Assembly: GCA_020633465.1 (NCBI GenBank)
Contig: JACKDN010000014.1
Coordinates: forward strand, 1-64,000
Reading direction: 5' to 3'
Length of the DNA stretch: 64,000 bases
Origin: Myxococcales bacterium
Lineage (GTDB): Bacteria; Myxococcota_A; Bradymonadia; UBA7976; UBA1532
The notes under the pieces are model-generated. The model saw only the letters and a program-made list of their open reading frames with translations. It ran no database searches and had not been told where the DNA came from. Made by a program: the position numbers and the translations under genes. Numbering within the stretch: the first letter of the stretch is position 1; each line of letters starts with the position of its first letter. Below are positions 46,436 to 54,151 of this stretch, piece by piece.

Positions 46436-48325
46436 CTAGCCCCCGCAGGGCTCGACGAAGCAGGCGGCGGAGGGCAGCTGGCTGGGGGGCGGCAGGGCGT
46501 CGCAGTCGTCGCCGATGGCCAGGTCGGGGGCCCAGGTCCACTCGTTGAACTGCAGCTCGCCCACGTGGCGGCCGAGGCCGCAGAGGTTGTAGGCGCGGAC
46601 CTCGGCGCGGCGCACCCAGCGGGTGGTCTGGCGGTAGAAGATGCCCACCTTCGAGCGCGGGATCGAGCCGCTGAAGGCCTGCACGGTCTGGTCGCTGGCC
46701 GACTCGACCCACGTGCGCTGCTCGGACTCGCTGATGCCCTCGCTGACGATGTCCGACTCCGAGAAGCCCTGGTTGAAGTCCCAGGTGCGGCTCTGGCTGC
46801 GCGCCTCGGTGTCGCTCTGGCTGCGCTGGCGCGCGCGGGTGAGCGCGTAGCTGCCGGTCAGGCTCTGCGAGCTGCGCTCGGTGAGCGTGCTGCCGAAGGC
46901 GCGCGTCTCGCTGCGGTCGCCAGCCATCGAGAAGCCCTCGTTTCGCGTGTTGGTGCGGCTGCCGCCGGTCGTGCCCGCGGTCGAGCCGCCGGCGCGCACG
47001 CCCACCGTGGTCGAGGCCTTGCCGGTCACCTTGGCGAAGCCGGGCACCGAGCCCGACGCCTCGGCGCCCACGGTCACCGAGCCGCTCACGTCGCCGTAGA
47101 GCGTGTTCAGGCGCTCTTCGTACTCGGTGTTCGACATGCCCTGGCTGAGGTTCCAGTTCCAGCTCTCGCCGTCGGTCGACTCGAAGCGGACGTCGTTCGC
47201 TTCGCTCTGCCCGTAGGTGACGCCGTAGCTCTCGCGGATGGCCTCTTCCTCGCGCTCGGCGCTGCCCAGCGTGCGCGACCGGCTCTCGCCCTCGGTGATG
47301 CCCTCGCGCCAGCTCTGGTTGACCGTCTCGCCCACGCTGCGCAGGAAGTTGTTGCTGACCGTCACGCCCACCGACAGCTGGCGCGTCTCGGTGCGCGTCT
47401 CGGTGTAGCTGACGCGGCTGCGCACGCTGCCCGGGATGCAGCCGCTGACGGGCTTGGGCTCGTAGCGCTCGGCCAGCTCGCGCTTGCCCTGGTAGACCAC
47501 CTCGAGCGGCCGGTGCACGCTCATCGGCAGCGCCGTCTCGACCTGGTTGCCCTCGTCGTCGAAGGCCAGCACGCGGATGCCCGCGACGTAGAACTGCTCG
47601 ACGTCGGGCACCGGGTTGAAGACGACCAGCTCGTCGAGGCCCAGCCCGTCGCGCTCGACGGGGTTGCCCGCGCCGAAGTCGTGCTCGAACTGCGCCGCCC
47701 CCTGGATGCCGTTGACGTTGCTCAGCTCGTAGATGAAGCGCGTCGCCTTGATGCCCACCGCGCGCACGGTCAGCTTGTACGGCAGCCCGCTCAGCGCGCG
47801 CAGCGCCGGGGCGCCGCACTCGGCGTCGATGGGCGCGAAGCCCTCGATGATCAGCGAGGGCCCGACCGCCAGCCGGGCCTCCTTGCCGCGCGACTTCGTC
47901 ACCATGCCGTCGGCCCCGGTGGCCTCGACGTGCACCGTGCCGGTGAAGGCGCCCGGCCGGTCGGCGCTGCTGAAGGGGTTCGAGAAGGGCCCGAGGCGCG
48001 CCACGCGCACGGCCTGCAGCACGTCCCCGTCGAGCTCGATCTCGCCGTCGGCCACGCCCGGGAAGGCCCGGTTGACCGGCTCCTCGCGCCCGGTGTCGTC
48101 GACGTAGACGCCCTCGAACACCACCCGCACGTCGGTCGCGTCCTCGGGCACCAGCGCGTTGCCGTACACCTCGAGGGTCTCACCGACGACGACGTCGCTG
48201 GCCGACAGGGCCGCGACGCCGCTCGACGGCCCGCTGTCCTCGGCCTCGTCGGCGCAGCCCGCCGCCGCCACGACGGCGGCCGCCAGGGTCAGGATGCGAA
48301 GGGTGCGCGCGGTCGTCGCGGTCAT
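46436..48325 (-). CDS. IPT-type surface lipoprotein, paralog A
   Basis: The product is 629 aa from the ATG at 48325. A signal peptide with lipobox AAAGCADE gives a lipidated start. An IPT/TIG-like beta-sandwich follows (about 35-170: ALSASDVVVGETLEVYGNAL). The large middle region (about 310-540) has alternating polar/small residues and recurring Ser/Thr/Gly blocks: SSQSLTGSYAL, SEGISESEQRTW, GSETRAFGSTLTE-like. Near the C-terminus a conserved block YRQTTRWVRRAEVR is followed by LGELQFNEWTWAPDLAIG and a terminal Cys-containing PCGG. Neighbouring paralog B has the same plan. The repetitive amphipathic strands resemble beta-helix or pore-forming proteins, but no family is named. It is probably exposed on the cell surface. 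Confidence 0.72.
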   Translation of the reverse strand: MTATTARTLRILTLAAAVVAAAGCADEAEDSGPSSGVAALSASDVVVGETLEVYGNALVPEDATDVRVVFEGVYVDDTGREEPVNRAFPGVADGEIELDGDVLQAVRVARLGPFSNPFSSADRPGAFTGTVHVEATGADGMVTKSRGKEARLAVGPSLIIEGFAPIDAECGAPALRALSGLPYKLTVRAVGIKATRFIYELSNVNGIQGAAQFEHDFGAGNPVERDGLGLDELVVFNPVPDVEQFYVAGIRVLAFDDEGNQVETALPMSVHRPLEVVYQGKRELAERYEPKPVSGCIPGSVRSRVSYTETRTETRQLSVGVTVSNNFLRSVGETVNQSWREGITEGESRSRTLGSAEREEEAIRESYGVTYGQSEANDVRFESTDGESWNWNLSQGMSNTEYEERLNTLYGDVSGSVTVGAEASGSVPGFAKVTGKASTTVGVRAGGSTAGTTGGSRTNTRNEGFSMAGDRSETRAFGSTLTERSSQSLTGSYALTRARQRSQSDTEARSQSRTWDFNQGFSESDIVSEGISESEQRTWVESASDQTVQAFSGSIPRSKVGIFYRQTTRWVRRAEVRAYNLCGLGRHVGELQFNEWTWAPDLAIGDDCDALPPPSQLPSAACFVEPCGG

Positions 48326-48351
48326 CGGCTCTGCTCCTCGTCGCATGCTGC

Positions 48352-50235
48352 TCAGCCCCCGCACGGCGGGATGAAGCACTTGGCCGGCGGCAGCGCCGGC
48401 GCGGGCGGGACGACCTCGCAGCTCTCGCCGATCGCGAGGTCGGGGGCCCAGGTCCACTCGTTGAACTGCAGCTCGCCGGCGTGGCTGGCGACGCCGCACA
48501 GGTCGAAGGTGCGCACCTCGGCGCGCCGCACCCACCGCGTCGTCTGGCGGTAGAAGATGCCCACCCGCGAGCGCGGGATGGTGCCGACGAAGCCCTGGCT
48601 GACGGCGATGCTCTCCGAGTCCACCCAGGTCTGCTCCTCGGCGGCGCTCTGCCCGACGCTGACCGTCTCGCTCTGCGCCAGGCCGTCCGAGAAGCTCCAC
48701 ACGCGGCTGCGCTCGCGCGTCTCGGTGTCCTCGCGGCTGCGCGACCGCTGGCTGGTCAGCGCGTAGTTGCCGCTCAGGCTCTGGCTGCGCTCCTCGGCCA
48801 GCGTGCTGCCGAAGGCCCGCGTCTCGCTGCGGCTGCCGCCGGCGCCGTAGCCCCGGTTGGTGGTCACCGCGTTGCGGTTGCCGCGCGTGCCCGCGGTCGA
48901 GGCGCCGGCGGTCACCCCGGCGGTCGTCTCGACGCTGCCCGACACCTTGGCGAAGCCGGGCACCGAGCCCTCGGCCGACACGCCCACCGTGCCCGACAGG
49001 CTGCCCTCGCCGAAGATCATGTTCATCCGGCTCGAGTACTCCTCGTTGGTCTCGCCCTCCGACATGTTCCAGGCCCAGCTCTCGCCGTCGGTCACGCTGA
49101 GGTTGACGTTGTTCGCCGTGCTCTGGCCGTAGCTGATGCCGTAGCCCTCCTCGATGGCCTCGGCCTCGCTGTCGTACTCGCCCAGCGTGCGGCTGCGGCT
49201 CTCGCCCATCTGCACGCCCTCGAGCAGGTTCTGCGACACCTCGCGCCCCCGCGCCCGGCTCCAGTTGGTCGCCACCGTCACGCTCACCGACTGCTGGCGC
49301 GTCTCGGTGCGCGTCTCCTGGTACTCGACCACGCTGCGGGTGCTGCCCGGGATGCAGCCCGACACCGGCTGCGGCTCGTAGCGCTCGGCCAGCTCGTAGG
49401 TGCCCTGGTAGACCACCTCGACCGGGCGGTGCACGGTCATCGGCAGCGCCGTCTCGACCGCGTTGCCCTCGTCGTCCTCGGCGATGGCGCGGATGGCCGT
49501 CACGTAGAACTGCGCGTCGTCGGGCACCGGGTTGAACAGGATGGGCTGGTCGACCCCGATCTCGTCGAAGGCGACCGGGTTGCCGCGGCCGAAGTCGTGG
49601 GTGATCTCGTGCGTGCCGTCGGCGCCGTTCACGTTGTTGAGCTGAAAGTAGAACTTCGTCGGCTTGATGCCCGCGGCGCGCACCCGGAAGCGGTAGGGGA
49701 TGCCGGCCAGGGCGCGCAGCGCGGGGGCGCCGCACTCGGCCTCGAAGGGCTCGAAGGCCTCGATGACCAGCGAGGGCCCGACGCCCAGCGACACCTTCAG
49801 GGCCTTGCCTTCGGTCATCGTGCCGTCGGCGGCGTCGGTCAGCGGCACCACCTGACCGGTGAACCGGCCGGGGCGCGCGTCACCGGTGAAGGGGTTGGCG
49901 AAGGGGCCGAAGCGCGACCAGGTGAGGATCTGCGTGCCGGCGGCCTCGTCGGTGCCGCCGAAGGTGGGGTTGATCGCGAAGTCGACCGGGATGTCCTCGC
50001 CGTCGGCCGCGGTGAAGGTGCCGACGAAGCGGAGGCGCGTGCTGCCCTCGTCGCCGTGCAGGAAGTTACGGCCGTAGAACTCGACCGTCTCGCCGACGAC
50101 GACGTCGGTGGCCGACAGGGCCTCCACCTGGGGCGTCGTGGGATCCTCGCTCTCCTGGGGATCGGCGCAGCCGGTCGCGCCCGCCGCGAGCGCGGCCAGG
50201 GCGAAGGCGGTGAGGGCCAGGTTCGGACGTCGCAT
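48352..50235 (-). CDS. IPT-type surface lipoprotein, paralog B
   Basis: The product is 627 aa from the ATG at 50235, preceded by GAGGGGAG. Lipobox ATGCADP. It is colinear with paralog A over its whole length: the N-terminal IPT-like domain (ATDVVVGETVEFYGRNFL), the central block (YGQSTANNVNLSVTDGESW), the repeated Ser/Gly middle, and the same C-terminal block YRQTTRWVRRAEVRTF to PCGG. By eye the copies are clearly related but diverged, so duplication is not recent. The two genes are 26 bases apart, so one transcript is likely. No known function. Confidence 0.72.
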   Translation of the reverse strand: MRRPNLALTAFALAALAAGATGCADPQESEDPTTPQVEALSATDVVVGETVEFYGRNFLHGDEGSTRLRFVGTFTAADGEDIPVDFAINPTFGGTDEAAGTQILTWSRFGPFANPFTGDARPGRFTGQVVPLTDAADGTMTEGKALKVSLGVGPSLVIEAFEPFEAECGAPALRALAGIPYRFRVRAAGIKPTKFYFQLNNVNGADGTHEITHDFGRGNPVAFDEIGVDQPILFNPVPDDAQFYVTAIRAIAEDDEGNAVETALPMTVHRPVEVVYQGTYELAERYEPQPVSGCIPGSTRSVVEYQETRTETRQQSVSVTVATNWSRARGREVSQNLLEGVQMGESRSRTLGEYDSEAEAIEEGYGISYGQSTANNVNLSVTDGESWAWNMSEGETNEEYSSRMNMIFGEGSLSGTVGVSAEGSVPGFAKVSGSVETTAGVTAGASTAGTRGNRNAVTTNRGYGAGGSRSETRAFGSTLAEERSQSLSGNYALTSQRSRSREDTETRERSRVWSFSDGLAQSETVSVGQSAAEEQTWVDSESIAVSQGFVGTIPRSRVGIFYRQTTRWVRRAEVRTFDLCGVASHAGELQFNEWTWAPDLAIGESCEVVPPAPALPPAKCFIPPCGG

Positions 50236-50388
50236 GATCTCCCCTCGGGCTCCGGTGGCCAGCGCGGTTGCCGATCGGTGGGGTCGAGTGACCACCCTCC
50301 GACGGCGCTCCGCGTCGCGGCGCTGACGGTGCAACATTGTAAGCAGACTGCGTGCCGAACCCAAGCGGCGGGTCGGTGAGGCCGCGGA

Positions 50389-52569
50389 TCAGCGCAGCCC
50401 GTTGATCGTCAGCCGGTACTGCCGCGCGCAGTCGCTGCCCTGGTAGCGCTTCACGCGCACCACCCAGCGGCCGCCGTCCTCGACGTTGATCGCCTCGACC
50501 CAGTCGATCGACTCGTCGTCGCTGCCGGTGTTGGTGCTGCTGGCCGCGGGCCGGTTGGCGTTGCAGTCGGCGACGCTGCGGTACAGGAAGAGGTCGAAGT
50601 CGGCGCCGTTGGGGATGTCCTCGAGCATCACCCGGATGTGCTCGCCGAAGCCGGGGATGCTGGTGTTGTCCACGGCGTCGAAGCAGTAGAAGTCGGCGTC
50701 GTCGCGGTTGTCGATCGTCGCGTTGAGGAACACGTTGGGATCCTCCTCGGCCAGCACGAAGCAGGTGCCGCAGGTGTCGTTGCCCCGGGGGCCTTCGTAC
50801 TGATCGGGGCGCGTCTCGTCGGCCCCGTCGCAGTCCTGGTCGACGCCGTCGCCGCACACCTCGGCCCTCGGCTGCACGCCGCCGAGGCACTCGCCGAAGT
50901 CGTTCCACTGGCAGGCGCCCGAGCAGGTGCGCTGGCGCGTGCCCGGCTCGCAGGCCCCGACGTTGCTGCCGCAGCCGGCCTGCTGCACGTCGCCCGCGGC
51001 GCACTCGCCCTCGCCCTCGCACGCCGTCCACTCGCTCCACACGCAGGTGGCGTCGCACACCCGCTGCTGGGTGCCGCAGAAGCCGCACGCGCGCGTCTCG
51101 TTCTGGCCCGTCTCGCACTGGCCGCCGCCCATGCACTCGCCCCACGCGCCCCAGGTGCACTGATCGGTGCACTGGCGCACCCGCGCCGCGCACGCCCCGC
51201 CGCAGGCCTCGCCCTGCTCTTCGCCGGGCGTGCACTCGCCGGCCTCCTCGCAGGCCCCCCACTCGCCCCAGCTGCACTCGGGCCCGCAGGTGCGCGTCTG
51301 CATCCCGCAGCCGCCGCAGGGCCGCGTCTCGGTCTCGCCGATGCCGCACCCGTCGCCCATGCCGCCGCCGCACTGGCTCCACTCGGCCCACTCGCAGGTG
51401 GCCTGGCAGGTGCGCGTCCGCTGGCCGCAGCCGCCGGGGCAGTCCTCGCTCTCCACCGCGTCGGGCACGCAGGTCTTCTCGCCCTTGCAGCCCTGCCACT
51501 CGCCCCACCGGCACTCGGCCGTGCACACCCGGCGATCCGTGCCACAGGCGCCACACCGGGACTCCTCGGCCTCACCCGGCGTGCACTCCACCTGGCTCTC
51601 GTCGCAGGCCGACCACTCGCTCCACCGCCCGCCCTCGCAGGTGCGCTGCCGCACGCCGCACTGGCCGCACACCTGGCTGTCGACGTCCTCGCCGCCGCAG
51701 GGGCAGTCCTCGGGCGCGGTGCACCCGGCCCAGCTGCCGCCCTCGCAGGTCTCGGTGCCCGCCCCGCACTGGGTGGCGCAGCTGCGGTTCACCTCTTCGT
51801 CCGTGCGCCCGTCGCAGTCGTTGTCGCGCCCGTCGCACAGCTCGTCGGCCGGCTGGAGCGCGTCGCAGCTGCGCCAGGTGTTGCCCTCGCAGGTCTCGTT
51901 GCCGTCCCCGCAGGCGGTGCTGCAGGGCCGCGTGCTGCCCTCTTCGCAGTCGTCGCAGCCCTCGTCGATGATCCCGTCGCAGTCCTCGTCGACGCCGGTG
52001 CCGCAGGCCTCGTCGCGCACCCGCTGCGCGGTGCACCCGCGCCACTGGCCGCCGGCGCACTGCTCGCGCCCCTCGCCGCACTCGGTCATGCAGGGCCGCT
52101 GCTCGCCGTCGGCGCAGCCCCCGCACTGCTCGTCGACCTGGGTGTCGCAGTCGTTGTCGCGGTCGTCGCCGCACACCTCGAGCACCGGCTGCGCGCTGCA
52201 CTGCAGCCACACGCCCTGCCGGCAGCGCTCGACGCCGTCGCCGCACTGCGTCGTGCAGGGGCGCGTGTCACCTTCCTGGCAGTTGTTGGCGAAGCACTCG
52301 CCCTCGACGCAGCGCCCGCCGGGGCAGTCGTCGTCGCCGCGGCACTGATCGCCGGTCGCGCGGCACTCACCGGCGATGCACACCTGCCCGCCGGCGCACA
52401 GCCCCGCGTCCCCGCAGCCGGGCGGCCCGCAGGTGCCGGCGCGGCACACCTGATCGCCCGGGCAGTGGGCGTTGACCTGGCACTCGGCCTCGGCCTCCTT
52501 CGGGGCGGTGGTGCACCCGGCGGCCAGCAGGCAAAGCAGCGACGCGCACGCGAGGGAGAGTCTGCTCAT
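50389..52569 (-). CDS. Thrombospondin-like, MopE-repeat surface lipoprotein
   Basis: The product is 726 aa from the ATG at 52569. Lipobox LLAAGCTTA. The first 90 residues contain Cys-paired units (HCPGDQVCRAGTCG). Next come at least four MopE-like repeats (CGDDRDNDCDTQVDEQC; CGTGVDEDCDGIIDEGC; LCDGRDNDCDGRTDEE; a fourth near 575). Between about 295 and 560 there are seven units with the W-x-x-W-x-x-C pattern of thrombospondin type 1 repeats (WSEWSAC, WGEWQGC, WAEWSQC, WGEWGAC, WGAWGEC, WSEWTAC, WNDFGEC). Each of these is preceded by a CGxCGxxxRxC element. The C-terminal 120 residues resemble a PPC-type beta domain (DADFYCFDAVDN; FDLFLYRS; RWVVRVKRY). The predicted role is adhesion or matrix binding. 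It stands upstream of the two IPT lipoproteins on the same strand. Confidence 0.8.
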   Translation of the reverse strand: MSRLSLACASLLCLLAAGCTTAPKEAEAECQVNAHCPGDQVCRAGTCGPPGCGDAGLCAGGQVCIAGECRATGDQCRGDDDCPGGRCVEGECFANNCQEGDTRPCTTQCGDGVERCRQGVWLQCSAQPVLEVCGDDRDNDCDTQVDEQCGGCADGEQRPCMTECGEGREQCAGGQWRGCTAQRVRDEACGTGVDEDCDGIIDEGCDDCEEGSTRPCSTACGDGNETCEGNTWRSCDALQPADELCDGRDNDCDGRTDEEVNRSCATQCGAGTETCEGGSWAGCTAPEDCPCGGEDVDSQVCGQCGVRQRTCEGGRWSEWSACDESQVECTPGEAEESRCGACGTDRRVCTAECRWGEWQGCKGEKTCVPDAVESEDCPGGCGQRTRTCQATCEWAEWSQCGGGMGDGCGIGETETRPCGGCGMQTRTCGPECSWGEWGACEEAGECTPGEEQGEACGGACAARVRQCTDQCTWGAWGECMGGGQCETGQNETRACGFCGTQQRVCDATCVWSEWTACEGEGECAAGDVQQAGCGSNVGACEPGTRQRTCSGACQWNDFGECLGGVQPRAEVCGDGVDQDCDGADETRPDQYEGPRGNDTCGTCFVLAEEDPNVFLNATIDNRDDADFYCFDAVDNTSIPGFGEHIRVMLEDIPNGADFDLFLYRSVADCNANRPAASSTNTGSDDESIDWVEAINVEDGGRWVVRVKRYQGSDCARQYRLTINGLR

Positions 52570-52631
52570 GGGCCGCAGTTAAGCCGAAAGGCGACCTCGC
52601 CCACAAGCCCGGCGGGCCGCCGGGCGGGCGC

Positions 52632-53117
52632 TCAGGCGGCGCTCGGGCGCTGGGTGTGGATGCCCACGACGACGTACTCGCGCTCGCCCCCGGGCGTCTC
52701 GACGACCACCTCGTCGTCGAGCTGCTTGCCGAGCAGCGCGCGCCCCACCGGCGACTTCCACGAGATGAAGCCCGACTGCGCGTCGGTCTCGTCGGCGCCC
52801 ACGATGCGGAACGTGCGCACCTTGCCCTCGGGATCCTCGACGTCGACGTACGACAGGAACACCACCTTGGCGTCGGTGGTCGGATCGGGCACGACCTCGA
52901 GCGCGTCGAGGCGGTTCGTCAGGAACTCGATGCGCTTGTCGATCTGGCGCAGGCGCTTCTTGCCGTAGATGTACTCGGCGTTCTCGCTGCGATCGCCCTC
53001 GGCGGCGGCCGCCGCGACGTTGTTGACCACCTTGGGGCGCTCGACGCGCAGCAGGGTGTCGAGCTCGCCCGACAGCTTCGCGTAGCCCGCGCGGCTGATG
53101 TAGTCCTTGCGCTTCAA
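52632..53117 (-). CDS. greB: Transcription elongation factor GreB
   Basis: The product is 161 aa from a TTG at 53117. The start is fixed by GGAGGAGC just upstream and by the domain starting SALKRKDYISRAGYAKLSGEL; no ATG is available. The N-terminal coiled coil (about 15-85) carries acidic tip residues and the GreB-like AEGDRSENAEYIYGKKRLRQ motif. The C-terminal FKBP-like domain has GFISWKSPVGRALLGKQLDDE and ends in YVVVGIHTQ. Gre factors enter the RNA-polymerase secondary channel and stimulate cleavage of backtracked RNA. The basic patch and length fit GreB rather than GreA. It is divergent from the mini-lipoprotein at 53262. Confidence 0.93.
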   Translation of the reverse strand: MKRKDYISRAGYAKLSGELDTLLRVERPKVVNNVAAAAAEGDRSENAEYIYGKKRLRQIDKRIEFLTNRLDALEVVPDPTTDAKVVFLSYVDVEDPEGKVRTFRIVGADETDAQSGFISWKSPVGRALLGKQLDDEVVVETPGGEREYVVVGIHTQRPSAA

Positions 53118-53261
53118 TGCGCTCCTCCGGGACCGAAAAGGAGCGGGAGGGTTCCCGAACGGGGCGGCCGGGTCAAGCGCTGCGGGCGCAGATGGGTTGA
53201 CCCTGGCGCTCGAGTCCCTAGAATCCCGCGCAACCGCACGGCCCACCCCTGGGGGACCCCG

Positions 53262-53471
53262 ATGATCCGCCTCGTCTGCCTGTTGAGTCTGACCGCCCTC
53301 GCCACCGGCTGCTGGGAGCCCGTGACCTTCCGCGAGGAGCCCAAGGTGCCCTACGAGGCCAAGGGCGAAGAGGTGCAGACGCTGCTCGAGAAGGTGGGCA
53401 AGACGCCCGAGGGCAAGGTGCCGCCGAGCAAGCGCGAGAAGAAGGCCGAGGGCGAGGGCGGGCACCACTGA
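53262..53471 (+). CDS. Mini-lipoprotein
   Basis: The product is 69 aa. The ATG at 53262 is followed by a signal peptide LLSLTALATGC with a lipobox. The mature 55 residues are charged: an acidic to neutral start (FREEPKVPYEAKGEE) and a Lys-rich helix (SKREKKAEGEGGHH). Its tail is basic and His-ended. Small lipoproteins of this sort are often missed. Function is unknown, and no strong Shine-Dalgarno is visible in front of it. Confidence 0.6.
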   Translation: MIRLVCLLSLTALATGCWEPVTFREEPKVPYEAKGEEVQTLLEKVGKTPEGKVPPSKREKKAEGEGGHH

Positions 53472-53489
53472 GCCCGCCCCGGCGCCGCC

Positions 53490-54140
53490 TCAGCGGCGGC
53501 GCCGCGGCGCCGGGCGTACCCGCGACGCCCGCGCGGCCCGCGCCGCCTGCCGGCTGAACAGGTTGCCGGTCATCGCGTCGAGCGTCGCGGTCAGCTCCTC
53601 GATGCGCAGCTCCTTCGACAGCCGCGTCGCCGCGTCGTCCGCGGGGTTCAGCGCCAGGTCGACCTGCAGGCGCCGCCGCGTGTAGTACAGCCGCGTCACC
53701 TCCTTCAGCACGCCCTCCTGCAGCACCGCCAGCGAGCTGACGTCCAGCACCTCGCTGTTGAACACGAGCTGGGGCAGGTTCCAGCGCGCGCTCACCCCGT
53801 ACTCGAAGACGTCCGCGCCCGTGGCGCCCACGAGGGCCGGCACGTCCTCCGAGAAGTTGATGCGATCGATCGTGTCCGAGTCGACCGTCGAGTCGTTCAC
53901 CCGCACGCTGCCCTCGACCGTCGGCAGCAGCGCCTTCAGCGCCGCGCGCGTGCGCATGCCGCTCACCGTGTCCGGGTCGATGTTGAAGAACTGCAGCGCC
54001 GCCGCCTGGGTCTGCTGGATGGTGGGCTCCAGCTTCAGCGCCTCCAGCGTGTCCTGCACGCGGGGGTCGTCGATGCGGCGCGGCTGCGCCAGGGCCGGCG
54101 CGGCCAGCAGCAGGGCGAGGGCGATGATCGGTGTGCGCAC
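53490..54140 (-). CDS. Secreted protein with a C-terminal module shared with its neighbour
   Basis: The product is 216 aa from a GTG at 54140, with GAGGAG upstream. Signal peptide IIALALLLAAPALAQ. The mature protein begins with helical segments (DPRVQDTLEALKLEPTIQQ). A beta-rich central part follows (VSARWNLPQLVFNSEVLDV). Then come VTRLYYTRRRLQVDL and the C-terminal IEELTATLDAMTGNLF helix. The adjacent BNR protein has the same order (LLPTVSAG, VINLYQERRRLQLEA, RLEELTAHLNALTGDLF), so both share a homologous module of about 130 aa. The pattern of two long helices around a beta hairpin recalls the TolC/outer-membrane-efflux fold, but this is inference. It is located 11 bases downstream of the BNR gene. 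Confidence 0.7.
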   Translation of the reverse strand: MRTPIIALALLLAAPALAQPRRIDDPRVQDTLEALKLEPTIQQTQAAALQFFNIDPDTVSGMRTRAALKALLPTVEGSVRVNDSTVDSDTIDRINFSEDVPALVGATGADVFEYGVSARWNLPQLVFNSEVLDVSSLAVLQEGVLKEVTRLYYTRRRLQVDLALNPADDAATRLSKELRIEELTATLDAMTGNLFSRQAARAARASRVRPAPRRRR

Positions 54141-54151
54141 GGGGCTGCTCC

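Noticed and set aside
46436..49735. A 1,099-codon minus-strand frame joining the two IPT lipoproteins
   Set aside because: The upstream part is out of frame with paralog B, and paralog A has its own start with lipobox at 48325.
50389..52569. Thrombospondin-type repeats as a sign of eukaryotic contamination
   Set aside because: The gene has a bacterial lipobox, no introns, the same G+C-rich codon use as its neighbours and bacterial MopE units, so it is native to this genome.
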